From Pelobacter sp. (lineage in GTDB: Bacteria > Desulfobacterota > Desulfuromonadia > Geobacterales > Pseudopelobacteraceae), in NCBI GenBank assembly GCA_030824515.1, contig JAVBXN010000013.1, positions 62,001 through 126,000 on the forward strand: a DNA stretch of 64,000 bases, written 5' to 3'. Numbering within the stretch: position 1 is the first letter of the stretch; the number at the start of each line of letters is the position of its first letter. Below are positions 28,865 through 37,057 of the stretch, piece by piece. The notes under the pieces are model-generated. The model made no database searches, was not told the origin of the DNA, and saw only the letters and a program-made list of their open reading frames with translations. A program made the position numbers and the translations under genes.

Positions 28865-31800
28865 ATGACCAGTGAGAGAGTGATCAAGAATACCGGGCGC
28901 ACAATCTTCGGCCAAGGGCTATTCAGGAGCGGCATGCTGCTGATTCTTGCCTGGCCTCTGCTCTGCCTTATACTGGCAGCGGCACTCTGGTATTGGACCA
29001 TCTCGAAGATCGATGCGGAGAAGAGGGCCTGCGAGAAAAAGGTTCTCGCGGAAGCCACGGCGCTGTGCAAGGACTACGCGCAATATCTCTCCCAGGCTAT
29101 CGAACGGGCTGACCAGATCACGCTGCAATTGCAGTACGCATGGGAACAGTCGCGCGGGGATCTGAATCTGCGTGAGCTGTCGCAGGGCGGGCTTTTTCGC
29201 AACCCCCATATCAACAATGTGATTGTCGTCAACCGGGCAGGGAAGCCGGTAACTGCCACGCTTGGCAAGCTGCAGAACATTTCCTTTGCAGACAGGGAAT
29301 TTTTTATCTACCACAAAAACGACGACTCGAAAGTGCTGCTGGTAGGGAAGCCGCTGGTGTCGCGAACAACAGGCAAGCCCGCCATCCCGTTTTCACGCAG
29401 GTTGAACACGCCCCAGGGAGCATTTGACGGGGTCGCGCTGGCAGGCTTTGACCCCCATTACCTTACTTCCTTCTATGCCGGTTCCTTCCCGGGCAACTCG
29501 GGCGTGCTGATGGTGGCTGGCCTGGACGGAATCCTGCGCTCGGCAACAATCGGGGGCGGAACTCATGATTCAACTCCAGCCGCGCTCCGTGCCGTTCCCC
29601 TGTTCAATGCACCGGAAGGAGCCACTTATCTCGGCGGAGAGCAGTGGTTTGGCGACAGCCTGTCGCGTTATGTCGCCTGGAAAACGCTGGAAGAGTATCC
29701 GCTGGTTGCCATGGTGGGACTCTCCGAGCAGGAATATTTTGCACCCTATCAGAACGCCTGGGCGACAGACAGGAAAGTGGCGATTTCGGGAAGCATTATC
29801 CTCTTCCTGTTTGCGATTGCGGCAGCGGGAATGTCCACGCGCCTGGCCAGGAAAAAGCATCAGGAGGAGGAGGTGCGCAAAGCCTATCGCATTGCCACGG
29901 AAGGCGGGAACGAAGGCTTTTATATGTATGAGGCGCTGTGTGACAAAAGCGGCGACATCGCCGACTTCGTTCTGGTCGATTGCAACGAGCGCGGCGCGGA
30001 GTTTTACGGCATCCCGCAAACGCAGCTCCTGCAGATGAAACTCTCCGGCTTGTACCCCGGAGCATATTTCGATGAAATGTTGAACATTTTCCGCTGTGCA
30101 ATGGCAACGGGCTTCCATGAAGACGAGGCAAGGACGCCGCGCATGAGCACGTTGCGGATCGAGTGGGCAAAGAGAAGGCTGGTGCGCTCCGGCAACGGAC
30201 TGGCCGTAACCGTGCAGGACATCGGAGAACGGAAAAGGGCGGAGGAAGATCTCAGGCGGATGAATGAACGCTTTGTCCTGGCCACCCATGCGGGCCAGGT
30301 CGGAGTATGGGACTGGGACATACCTAAAAACGAACTCGTGTGGGACGACTCGATGTATCGCCTCTACGGCATCCGCAAAGGAGACTTCGGCGAGGCATAC
30401 GAAGCCTGGGCGCGTACCATCCATCCTCAGGACAGGGCACATACGGAAGAGGAGATTCAGGCCGCCCTGCGCGGCGAACGGGAGTATGCGCCCGAATTCC
30501 GCATTGTCCGCCCGGATGGCACGACCCGCTACCTCAAAGCGGATTCGCAGACATTCCGTGATGAGCAAGGCAGTCCCCTGCGCATGATCGGCACCAACAT
30601 CGACATCAGCGAGCTCAAACGGGCGGAGGAGGAGTTGCGGGCTCTCAACGCCGGACTGGAAGAAAGGGTTCTCGAACGCACCCGGGAACTGCTGCAGGCC
30701 AAGGAAGCGGCAGAAGCAGCCAACCGTGCCAAAAGCGTCTTTCTGGCCAACATGTCCCACGAGCTGCGTACGCCGCTCAACGCCATCATCGGCTTTTCGG
30801 ATATCCTGCAGCACGACCCTGCTATCACCGGGAGTCGGCAGGAGACCCTGGGCATCATCAAGAAGAGCGGTGATCACCTGCTCGGCCTGATCAATGACGT
30901 GCTCGACATCGCCAAGATCGAGTCCGGCTGCATCGAGCTGGAACCGAAGCCGTTCGACCTGGGCGCAATGGTGCTCGATGTCACCGACCTGCTCAGTATA
31001 CGCGCCGCGAATAAGGGCTTACGCCTGCAGCTCGACCAGTCTTCGGAATTTCCGCGCTATATCGTTGGCGACGAGACCAAGCTGCGGCAGATTCTGATCA
31101 ACCTGATCTCCAACGCCATCAAGGCCACCGGGCAGGGAAGTGTTACCGTGCGGTTGGGTGTGGAACAAAACCACGTAGCGCACCTGATCATGGAAGTGGA
31201 GGATACCGGCTGCGGAATCGCTCCGGAGGATCAGGTCAAACTGTTCCAGCCATTTGTGCAGGTGGGCCCACTGGAGAGACAGCAAGGTACCGGTCTGGGG
31301 CTTGCCATCACCCGTCAGTTTGCCGAACTGATGGGGGGCGGCATCTCCGTCACCAGCAGCGCAGGAAAGGGAAGCGTTTTTCGAGTGGACGTGGTCATAC
31401 AGTTGGCGAACCCGGAAGAGATTCCGCAAATTTCTGCGGACCAGGGGGATATCACCGGCCTCGAACCGGGACAACCTGCCTGGCGGGTGCTGGTGGTGGA
31501 AGACCAAAAGGACAACCGGATACTCCTCATGGGGCTGCTGCAAAAGGCCGGTTTCCAGACCCGTCTGGCCGAAAACGGCGCCGGCGCGGTGGAACAGTTT
31601 ACCATATGGCAGCCGCACTTCATCTGGATGGACCGGCGCATGCCGGTGATGGACGGGGTTGAAGCCACCAGCCTCATCCGCGCCCTGCCCGGCGGGGAAA
31701 CGGTGAAAATTGCCGCCGTTACCGCCTCCACCTTCAGGGAGGAAGATGCAGATCTGACCACGGCCGGTTTCGATGCCGTCGTGCATAAGCCCTACCGCCC

Positions 31801-32110
31801 GGCTCAAATATTCGACTGCATGGAACGCCTGCTGGGTGCACGTTTCATGCGGGCCGAAGCGGAAAGCCCGCCAGCCCCCCATCCGGAGTTCTCCGGAGCT
31901 GCGATGGATACCGCGCTGGATGCTGTACCGGACGCCCTGCGCCTGGAGCTGGCCGAGGCGCTGCTGTTCCTGGACAGCGAACGTATCCTGCGGGTGATCG
32001 ACGAAATCGGCCAGGCCGCCCCCGAATTAGCCGCAGTACTCGCTGAACTGGCGCACAATTACGACTACACCGGTATCAGGGAGGCACTGCAGGGAAGGAG
32101 CTCCTCATGA
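28865..32110 (+). CDS. Membrane hybrid histidine kinase with large periplasmic domain
   Basis: 1081 residues. Two membrane helices (about 22-45 and 310-330) flank a periplasmic double-Cache-like domain; two PAS domains follow (about 345-455 and 465-580, the second with HPQDRAH), then HisKA with NMSHELRTPLNAII, HATPase, a receiver (Asp in IWMDRRMPVMDG) and a C-terminal helical stretch typical of hybrid kinases that may be a degenerate HPt. The binding protein just upstream is the probable ligand partner. Its stop overlaps the next start by four bases. Confidence 0.92.
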   Translation: MTSERVIKNTGRTIFGQGLFRSGMLLILAWPLLCLILAAALWYWTISKIDAEKRACEKKVLAEATALCKDYAQYLSQAIERADQITLQLQYAWEQSRGDLNLRELSQGGLFRNPHINNVIVVNRAGKPVTATLGKLQNISFADREFFIYHKNDDSKVLLVGKPLVSRTTGKPAIPFSRRLNTPQGAFDGVALAGFDPHYLTSFYAGSFPGNSGVLMVAGLDGILRSATIGGGTHDSTPAALRAVPLFNAPEGATYLGGEQWFGDSLSRYVAWKTLEEYPLVAMVGLSEQEYFAPYQNAWATDRKVAISGSIILFLFAIAAAGMSTRLARKKHQEEEVRKAYRIATEGGNEGFYMYEALCDKSGDIADFVLVDCNERGAEFYGIPQTQLLQMKLSGLYPGAYFDEMLNIFRCAMATGFHEDEARTPRMSTLRIEWAKRRLVRSGNGLAVTVQDIGERKRAEEDLRRMNERFVLATHAGQVGVWDWDIPKNELVWDDSMYRLYGIRKGDFGEAYEAWARTIHPQDRAHTEEEIQAALRGEREYAPEFRIVRPDGTTRYLKADSQTFRDEQGSPLRMIGTNIDISELKRAEEELRALNAGLEERVLERTRELLQAKEAAEAANRAKSVFLANMSHELRTPLNAIIGFSDILQHDPAITGSRQETLGIIKKSGDHLLGLINDVLDIAKIESGCIELEPKPFDLGAMVLDVTDLLSIRAANKGLRLQLDQSSEFPRYIVGDETKLRQILINLISNAIKATGQGSVTVRLGVEQNHVAHLIMEVEDTGCGIAPEDQVKLFQPFVQVGPLERQQGTGLGLAITRQFAELMGGGISVTSSAGKGSVFRVDVVIQLANPEEIPQISADQGDITGLEPGQPAWRVLVVEDQKDNRILLMGLLQKAGFQTRLAENGAGAVEQFTIWQPHFIWMDRRMPVMDGVEATSLIRALPGGETVKIAAVTASTFREEDADLTTAGFDAVVHKPYRPAQIFDCMERLLGARFMRAEAESPPAPHPEFSGAAMDTALDAVPDALRLELAEALLFLDSERILRVIDEIGQAAPELAAVLAELAHNYDYTGIREALQGRSSS

Positions 32111-33639
32111 ATGTCCGCGGCACTATACTTGTTGTGGATGATACGCCCGAATCACTGCGGATTCTGGACGGGATTCTCCAGCCGGAAGGTTACTGTGTCA
32201 GACCCGCCAACAGCGGAGAGCTGGCACTGGCCTCCATTGCCGCTCAGCACCCCGATCTGGTTCTTCTGGATATCCGCATGCCCGGCATGGACGGCTTCGA
32301 GGTATGCCGCCGCCTTAAGGCTGATGAGGCCACCAGGAACATACCGGTCATCTTCCAGAGCGCTGCCACCGACCTGGCCGACCGCCTGGAGGGCTTACGC
32401 CTGGGCGCCGTTGATTACATCTCCAAGCCCTTCCAGAGGGAGGAACTTCTGGCGCGGGTGAGGACCCACCTGGAACTCGCCCTGTTGCGCGGAGATCTGG
32501 AGGAACTCATCAAGGACCGGACCACGCAGCTGGAATCGGAAATAGCCGAGCGCAGAAGGGCTGAAGAAGAGCTCCGGCTGAATCTGGCCAGGCAAAGGGC
32601 TCTTCTGGAAGTCTACCAGGAAATGCCGACGGCATCGGTCCCGGGAATCATCTCGCTCGTCGTCGATAAATGCGTGAACCTGACCGGTAGCGCACTCGGC
32701 TTTGTAGGGCTTATCAGTGGCGATGATCAGCAGATGGAAGCGCAGATCTGGTCTGAAAAAGTCATGGAGAACTGCCCTCTGGACGAGCCGGTGGTGTTTC
32801 CGCTATGCAATGCCGGACTCTGGGCGGAACCGGTAAGGCAGCGCAGGGAGATAGTCGTCAACGACTATCAAACGATTAATCCGCTCAAGAAAGGGTATCC
32901 GGAAGGGCATCTCGATCTGGTGCGCTTCATGGGCGTCCCGGTGGTTGACAATGGCCGGGTTGTAGCTGTGGCTGGCATTGCCAACAAGCGGGAGAATTAT
33001 GATGAAGCGGATCAATACACAATGTCCCTGTTCCTGGAGGGGATGTGGGAGATCATCAAAAGGAAACGTGCCGAGGAGAGTCTCAAAGACAACGAAGCAC
33101 GCTACCGGGCACTGTTCGAGGGGGTTCCGGATGCGCTCCTGATCGCGGACATTGCCACCGGCGTCATCCGGGACGTCAACCCCGGTGCGTGCCGCCTGTT
33201 CGCCAAGACCCGCGACGAACTGGTCGGCGTGCATCAGGCCACCCTGCATCCTCCGCGGCTGGCCCGTGAGACGGAACAATCGTTCCGGGTACATACGCAC
33301 CTTGCGGAAGAGGGAAGATCCGGTGTCCCCTTTGAACATGCCATTCTGCGCGCCGACGGTTCTGAAATCCCAATCGAGATCAGAACACAGCCGGTCATGC
33401 TGGACGAAGCGAAGATGATAATGGGGGTATTCCGCGATATTTCGGAGCGCAAGCGGGCCGAAGAGGCCTTACGCATGCTCAACAGTGAACTGGAACAGCG
33501 GGTGCAGCAGCGGACCGCCGAACTGGCAGCCAAGAACGCCGAACTGGAGCGTGCCAACAGGCTCTTTGTCGGCCGAGAGCTCAGAATGGTGGAACTTAAG
33601 AAGCGGATTAAAGAACTGGAGGAAAAATCCGGCACTTGA
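32107..33639 (+). CDS. REC-GAF-PAS response protein without output enzyme
   Basis: 510 residues: receiver (1-125, Asp in VLLDIRMPGMDGF), GAF (about 165-320), PAS (about 325-450), coiled coil and the end tail NRLFVGRELRMVELKKRI. AAGGAG precedes the ATG, which overlaps the hybrid kinase stop (ATGA). It probably receives phosphate from that kinase, but it has no DNA-binding, cyclase, phosphodiesterase or kinase domain, so output must be by protein contact. Last gene of the ten-gene run from 15760. Confidence 0.9.
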   Translation: MNVRGTILVVDDTPESLRILDGILQPEGYCVRPANSGELALASIAAQHPDLVLLDIRMPGMDGFEVCRRLKADEATRNIPVIFQSAATDLADRLEGLRLGAVDYISKPFQREELLARVRTHLELALLRGDLEELIKDRTTQLESEIAERRRAEEELRLNLARQRALLEVYQEMPTASVPGIISLVVDKCVNLTGSALGFVGLISGDDQQMEAQIWSEKVMENCPLDEPVVFPLCNAGLWAEPVRQRREIVVNDYQTINPLKKGYPEGHLDLVRFMGVPVVDNGRVVAVAGIANKRENYDEADQYTMSLFLEGMWEIIKRKRAEESLKDNEARYRALFEGVPDALLIADIATGVIRDVNPGACRLFAKTRDELVGVHQATLHPPRLARETEQSFRVHTHLAEEGRSGVPFEHAILRADGSEIPIEIRTQPVMLDEAKMIMGVFRDISERKRAEEALRMLNSELEQRVQQRTAELAAKNAELERANRLFVGRELRMVELKKRIKELEEKSGT

Positions 33640-33779
33640 AGCCGAGGCAACAGTCCGTTCAGCACAACAGATAGATTATGACTGCGCCCCTCCGGCACGA
33701 TTTACCTGAATGGCCTGTAACTAACTATTCTATGGAATCTCCGTCAGCTTTCTTCTTCCTTATAATTCAGGCACATTCA

Positions 33780-33807
33780 TTGACAGCACTAAATACAGCG
33801 ATAAACT
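33780..33807 (+). promoter_or_regulatory. Possible sigma-70 promoter upstream of the MCP gene
   Basis: TTGACA (33780-33785) and TAAACT (33802-33807) with a 16-base spacer. The -10 is weak. It would drive the small reading frame and the MCP/CheW/corrinoid genes. Confidence 0.4.
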
Positions 33808-33878
33808 CATTTTTACTTGTATCAGTTTCCCTACATGAAACAGTGACAGCGGCCAGAATCAAACGGGAGGATGTACCC

Positions 33879-34007
33879 ATGCCTGAAAAATGGGGTCGGG
33901 CAGGCTGCAGCTGGCGTAAAATCTGTTCGTGGTTCCTGAAACAATCTTTGCGCGGGTTTCAAACATTCACGCATATCGGCTTCAGAAGAGCCTTTAACAA
34001 ACCATGA
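33879..34007 (+). CDS. Candidate small cationic protein, 42 residues
   Basis: ATG 33879 has GGGAGG exactly eight bases upstream, a better ribosome site than many genes here. The product is basic and aromatic-rich (starts MPEKWGRAG, ends FNKP), with no known domain. It ends 15 bases before the MCP start and could be a leader peptide or a small membrane-active protein. Support is only the ribosome site and position; it may be chance. Confidence 0.35.
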   Translation: MPEKWGRAGCSWRKICSWFLKQSLRGFQTFTHIGFRRAFNKP

Positions 34008-34022
34008 AAAGGAGGATCTGTC

Positions 34023-35720
34023 ATGCAATGGTTCAATAACATGAAGATAGGTACCAGATTGGCGTTGGTGTTCGGCATTATGCTGTTTCTGCTGCTCGCT
34101 GTTGCGGCTTCTGGATACTGGGGCATGAAGATGATTAACGAGGAGATTGTCAAGGCTCTGGACGGCGACGGCGTCATCGCCCAGCACGCCGGCAGGGCCC
34201 GGGCTAATGTCCTGGGTCTGCGGCGTTTCGAAAAGGATGTGTTCATGAATATCGGTTCAGCCGACAAGGTGGAAAACTACTACAAAAAGTGGGATGAGGA
34301 AAAAACTAGCGTCGAAGAGCGGGTCAAAACACTGGAGAAGGTTGCCGTCGATCCGAAAGACAAGGATCAGATCAAGCTGATCAAGGAAAATCTTTTAGTG
34401 TATGCCGGCGGTTTCAACAAGGTCTACGGCATGATCCGCGACGGCCGGGTGAAAACGACTGCCGAGGGCAACGCAGCTATTGCCGAATTCAAGGACGAGA
34501 CCCACAAAATGGAGAGTGTAGCTGCCGAATTCGCCAAGGAAGGGTACAAACGGCTGGATCATATCAAGGAGCTGATCGGGATCGAAATCAAGGAAGCCTT
34601 GAAGGTAATAATTCCGATTGTCGTGGTTGCCTTCATCATCGGTGTTATCTCTGCCCTGCTGATCACGCGCAGCATTAAAAAACCGGTCAGCGAAGGGGTG
34701 GCAGTTGCCAATGCGCTGGCAGAGGGTGACCTGACGGTGTCGATTGAAGCTACCAGCACGGATGAGATAGGGCAGCTGATGGGATCGCTCAAGAATATGG
34801 TCGAAAAACTAAAGCAGGTGGTCGGAGAAGTCATGTCTGCCTCCGACAACGTGGCAGCCGGTTCGCAGGAGCTTTCCGCCACGGCCCAGCAGATGTCCCA
34901 GGGGGCCACCGAGCAGGCAGCATCCGCCGAGGAAGTCTCCTCCAGCATGGAGGAAATGGCTTCCAGCATCCGCCAGAACACCGATAACGCCATGCAGACC
35001 GAGAAAATATCCATCAAGAGTTCCGTTGACGCCAAAGAGGGTGGCAAGGCTGTTGTTGAAACGGTAGCAGCCATGAAGGAGATCGCCACCAAGATCAGCA
35101 TCATCGAAGAAATCGCCCGCCAGACCAACCTGCTGGCATTGAACGCCGCTATTGAAGCAGCCCGCGCCGGTGAGCACGGCAAGGGTTTTGCCGTGGTTGC
35201 CTCCGAGGTCCGCAAACTGGCGGAACGGAGCCAGTCGGCCGCCGGCGAGATTTCCAACCTGTCCACCCGAAGTGTGGCGATTGCCGAACAGGCCGGCGAA
35301 ATGCTGACCAGAATGGTGCCGGACATCCAGAAGACCGCCGAACTGGTCCAGGAGATCAGCGCCGCCAGCAAGGAGCAGGATACCGGAGCCGAACAGATCA
35401 ACAAGGCCATCCAGCAGCTGGACCAGGTCATCCAGCAGAATGCTTCCGCTTCGGAAGAGATGGCTTCCACCTCCGAAGAGCTCTCCAGCCAGGCCGAGCA
35501 GCTTCAGCACAGCATCAGCTTCTTCAATATCGGCAATGCCGGACGGCGGTCAGCGTCGTCTGCCACAGCAGCCCGCAAACCGGCCCGCAAGGTACAGATA
35601 GCCCACGCCAGAAGCGGAGCTGCCCAACCGGCGGCAAAGCGCGCCCCCGTCGGGGGCATAAACCTGCAACTAGGCCAGGCCGGCCCGGACCAACTGGACG
35701 ATGAGTTTGAGAAGTTCTGA
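34023..35720 (+). CDS. Methyl-accepting chemotaxis protein with four-helix-bundle sensor
   Basis: 565 residues. Membrane helices at about 11-30 and 192-214 enclose an all-helical periplasmic domain of the 4HB_MCP type; HAMP (about 215-267) and a methyl-accepting domain with tip [17 protein letters not shown] follow. The C-terminus is a basic Ala/Arg-rich linker ending DQLDDEFEKF, without a CheR pentapeptide. AGGAGG precedes the ATG. A CheW gene follows after a repeat-containing gap, suggesting joint function. Confidence 0.95.
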   Translation: MQWFNNMKIGTRLALVFGIMLFLLLAVAASGYWGMKMINEEIVKALDGDGVIAQHAGRARANVLGLRRFEKDVFMNIGSADKVENYYKKWDEEKTSVEERVKTLEKVAVDPKDKDQIKLIKENLLVYAGGFNKVYGMIRDGRVKTTAEGNAAIAEFKDETHKMESVAAEFAKEGYKRLDHIKELIGIEIKEALKVIIPIVVVAFIIGVISALLITRSIKKPVSEGVAVANALAEGDLTVSIEATSTDEIGQLMGSLKNMVEKLKQVVGEVMSASDNVAAGSQELSATAQQMSQGATEQAASAEEVSSSMEEMASSIRQNTDNAMQTEKISIKSSVDAKEGGKAVVETVAAMKEIATKISIIEEIARQTNLLALNAAIEAARAGEHGKGFAVVASEVRKLAERSQSAAGEISNLSTRSVAIAEQAGEMLTRMVPDIQKTAELVQEISAASKEQDTGAEQINKAIQQLDQVIQQNASASEEMASTSEELSSQAEQLQHSISFFNIGNAGRRSASSATAARKPARKVQIAHARSGAAQPAAKRAPVGGINLQLGQAGPDQLDDEFEKF

Positions 35721-35733
35721 GAAGCAAAAGCTA

Positions 35734-35836
35734 ACCCCTCCTGTCCTCCCCTTAACTAAGGGGAGGGACGTGCTAATTGAGCTGGCTGGCTTTTGCTCCC
35801 CCTCTTAAGATAAGAGGGGGTTGGGGGGAGTTATGA
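35734..35836. repeat. Paired-palindrome intergenic repeat (BIME-like)
   Basis: Two hairpins: CCTCCCCTT/AAGGGGAGG (35745-35766) and CCCCCTCTTA/TAAGAGGGGG (35798-35820), in roughly mirror orientation around a short spacer, with outer C-rich and G-rich ends (about 35732-35740 and 35819-35830) also complementary. Lies between MCP and cheW. It could stabilise or reduce read-through. Confidence 0.65.
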
Positions 35837-35863
35837 TTCCGGCTATCTGAAACGGAGGAATAT

Positions 35864-36355
35864 ATGTCCATATCAACCATAACCGAAACCACCCAATACC
35901 TGACCTTCAAGCTCGACGAAGAGGTCTTTGCCCTTGACGTGGCCAAGGTCAGGGAAATCCTGGAATACACAAACATCACCAAGGTACCGCAGACTCCGGA
36001 CTTCATGCGGGGCATCATCAACCTGCGCGGCAGCGTGGTGCCGGTTATCGATCTGCGCCTGAAATTCGGCATGACCTCAACCGAACAGACCGTCAACACC
36101 TGCATCATTGTGACCGAGGTGGAGATGGACGGTGAAACCATACTGCTCGGCGCATTGGCGGATTCGGTGCAGGAGGTGAATGAGATGGAACCGGCCCAGA
36201 TCGAGGCCGCGCCCCACATAGGGACAAAACTCAATACCGATTTCATTAAGGGGATGGGGAAACAGGACAACCGCTTCGTGATGATTCTGGATATCGACAA
36301 GGTGTTCAGTTCCGACGATCTGGCAAGCATAAGCGAGAGCGGACCGGGCTCCTGA
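35864..36355 (+). CDS. cheW: Chemotaxis coupling protein CheW
   Basis: 163 residues covering one full CheW domain: TQYLTFKLDEEVFALDVAK, VREILEY, then PDFMRGIINLRGSVVPVIDLR with the conserved RG and PVIDLR core. GGAGGA precedes the ATG. Links MCPs to CheA; no CheA is in the window. In contrast to the divergent copy at 1238 this one has all core residues. It precedes the corrinoid protein gene by 36 bases on the same strand. Confidence 0.95.
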   Translation: MSISTITETTQYLTFKLDEEVFALDVAKVREILEYTNITKVPQTPDFMRGIINLRGSVVPVIDLRLKFGMTSTEQTVNTCIIVTEVEMDGETILLGALADSVQEVNEMEPAQIEAAPHIGTKLNTDFIKGMGKQDNRFVMILDIDKVFSSDDLASISESGPGS

Positions 36356-36391
36356 AATGATGCCGCCGGACCCTGGCTGACGGAGGGACAC

Positions 36392-37057
36392 ATGCTGGAT
36401 CAGGTCATGAATCAGTATAATGAAGCCATCATGGACACCGACAGGGACAGGGCGCTGACGGTAGTGCGCGACGCCCTGGACCAGGGGATTTCACCGGAAG
36501 AGGTGGTCTTCAGGATCGTTGTACCGGCCATCGAGCTGATGATGAGATCGATCGGCGAAAATCAGGGGGTCAGCCTGGCCCAGCACTTCATGGCAGCCCA
36601 GATAGCCTCGGAAGTGGTCGATGAGATGGTCCCCCGATTCCGGAAAGCGCCGGAAATTATCGGCAGGGTCGTAATCGGCACCTCTCATGGTGATTTCCAC
36701 GGACTCGGCAAAAGGATCGTCAGCGGTTGTCTGAAAGCGATGATGATCGAGGTAAGCGATCTCGGCCTGAATGTGGCGCCGGAGCGGTTCGTGGATGAAG
36801 CGCTGGCGCATGATGCCAGGGTCATCGCCATTTCGTCCATGATGGTTCACACGGCAAGGGGGGAGAACGGCTGTAGCCGGGTGCGACAGATCCTGAAAGA
36901 GCGCGGGCTGGAGAAGCTGATCAGGATCGCCGTGGGGGGGGCGCCCTATCGCTTCGACCCGGAACTTTACCGGACCGTAGGCGCCGATGCCTGGGCAGAA
37001 AACGGCATTGAGGCCGGCAAGGTGATATCAAACCTGATCCGGGAGGTGCGCAAATGA
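36392..37057 (+). CDS. Corrinoid (B12-binding) methyltransferase protein
   Basis: 221 residues: an N-terminal helical cap domain (about 1-90) and a B12-binding Rossmann domain with the base-off signature D101-x-H103-x-x-G106 (GTSHGDFHGLGK), His103 being the expected lower cobalt ligand; GGAPYRFD is the later Gly-rich cobalamin loop. Same family as MtbC/MtaC-type corrinoid proteins, which shuttle methyl groups between substrate- and acceptor-specific methyltransferases. GGAGG precedes the ATG; its stop overlaps the next start. The partner is the URO-D family protein encoded next. Confidence 0.92.
   Translation: MLDQVMNQYNEAIMDTDRDRALTVVRDALDQGISPEEVVFRIVVPAIELMMRSIGENQGVSLAQHFMAAQIASEVVDEMVPRFRKAPEIIGRVVIGTSHGDFHGLGKRIVSGCLKAMMIEVSDLGLNVAPERFVDEALAHDARVIAISSMMVHTARGENGCSRVRQILKERGLEKLIRIAVGGAPYRFDPELYRTVGADAWAENGIEAGKVISNLIREVRK

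Larger units (their letters stand above)
33640..34022. other. 383-base gap before the MCP gene
   Basis: Separates two plus-strand gene runs. It holds a possible sigma-70 promoter at 33780-33807, a candidate 42-residue small gene at 33879-34007 and the MCP ribosome site. No terminator hairpin or known riboswitch pattern was recognised. Confidence 0.5.

Noticed and set aside
33678-33878. Upstream extension of the 42-residue frame to a 109-codon product
   Set aside because: No ribosome site at 33678 and non-protein-like composition; only the internal ATG at 33879 has support.
33640-34022. c-di-GMP (GEMM) or cobalamin riboswitch upstream of the MCP or corrinoid genes
   Set aside because: I looked for the conserved core sequences and found none in this gap or in the gaps at 36356-36391 and 38682-38845.
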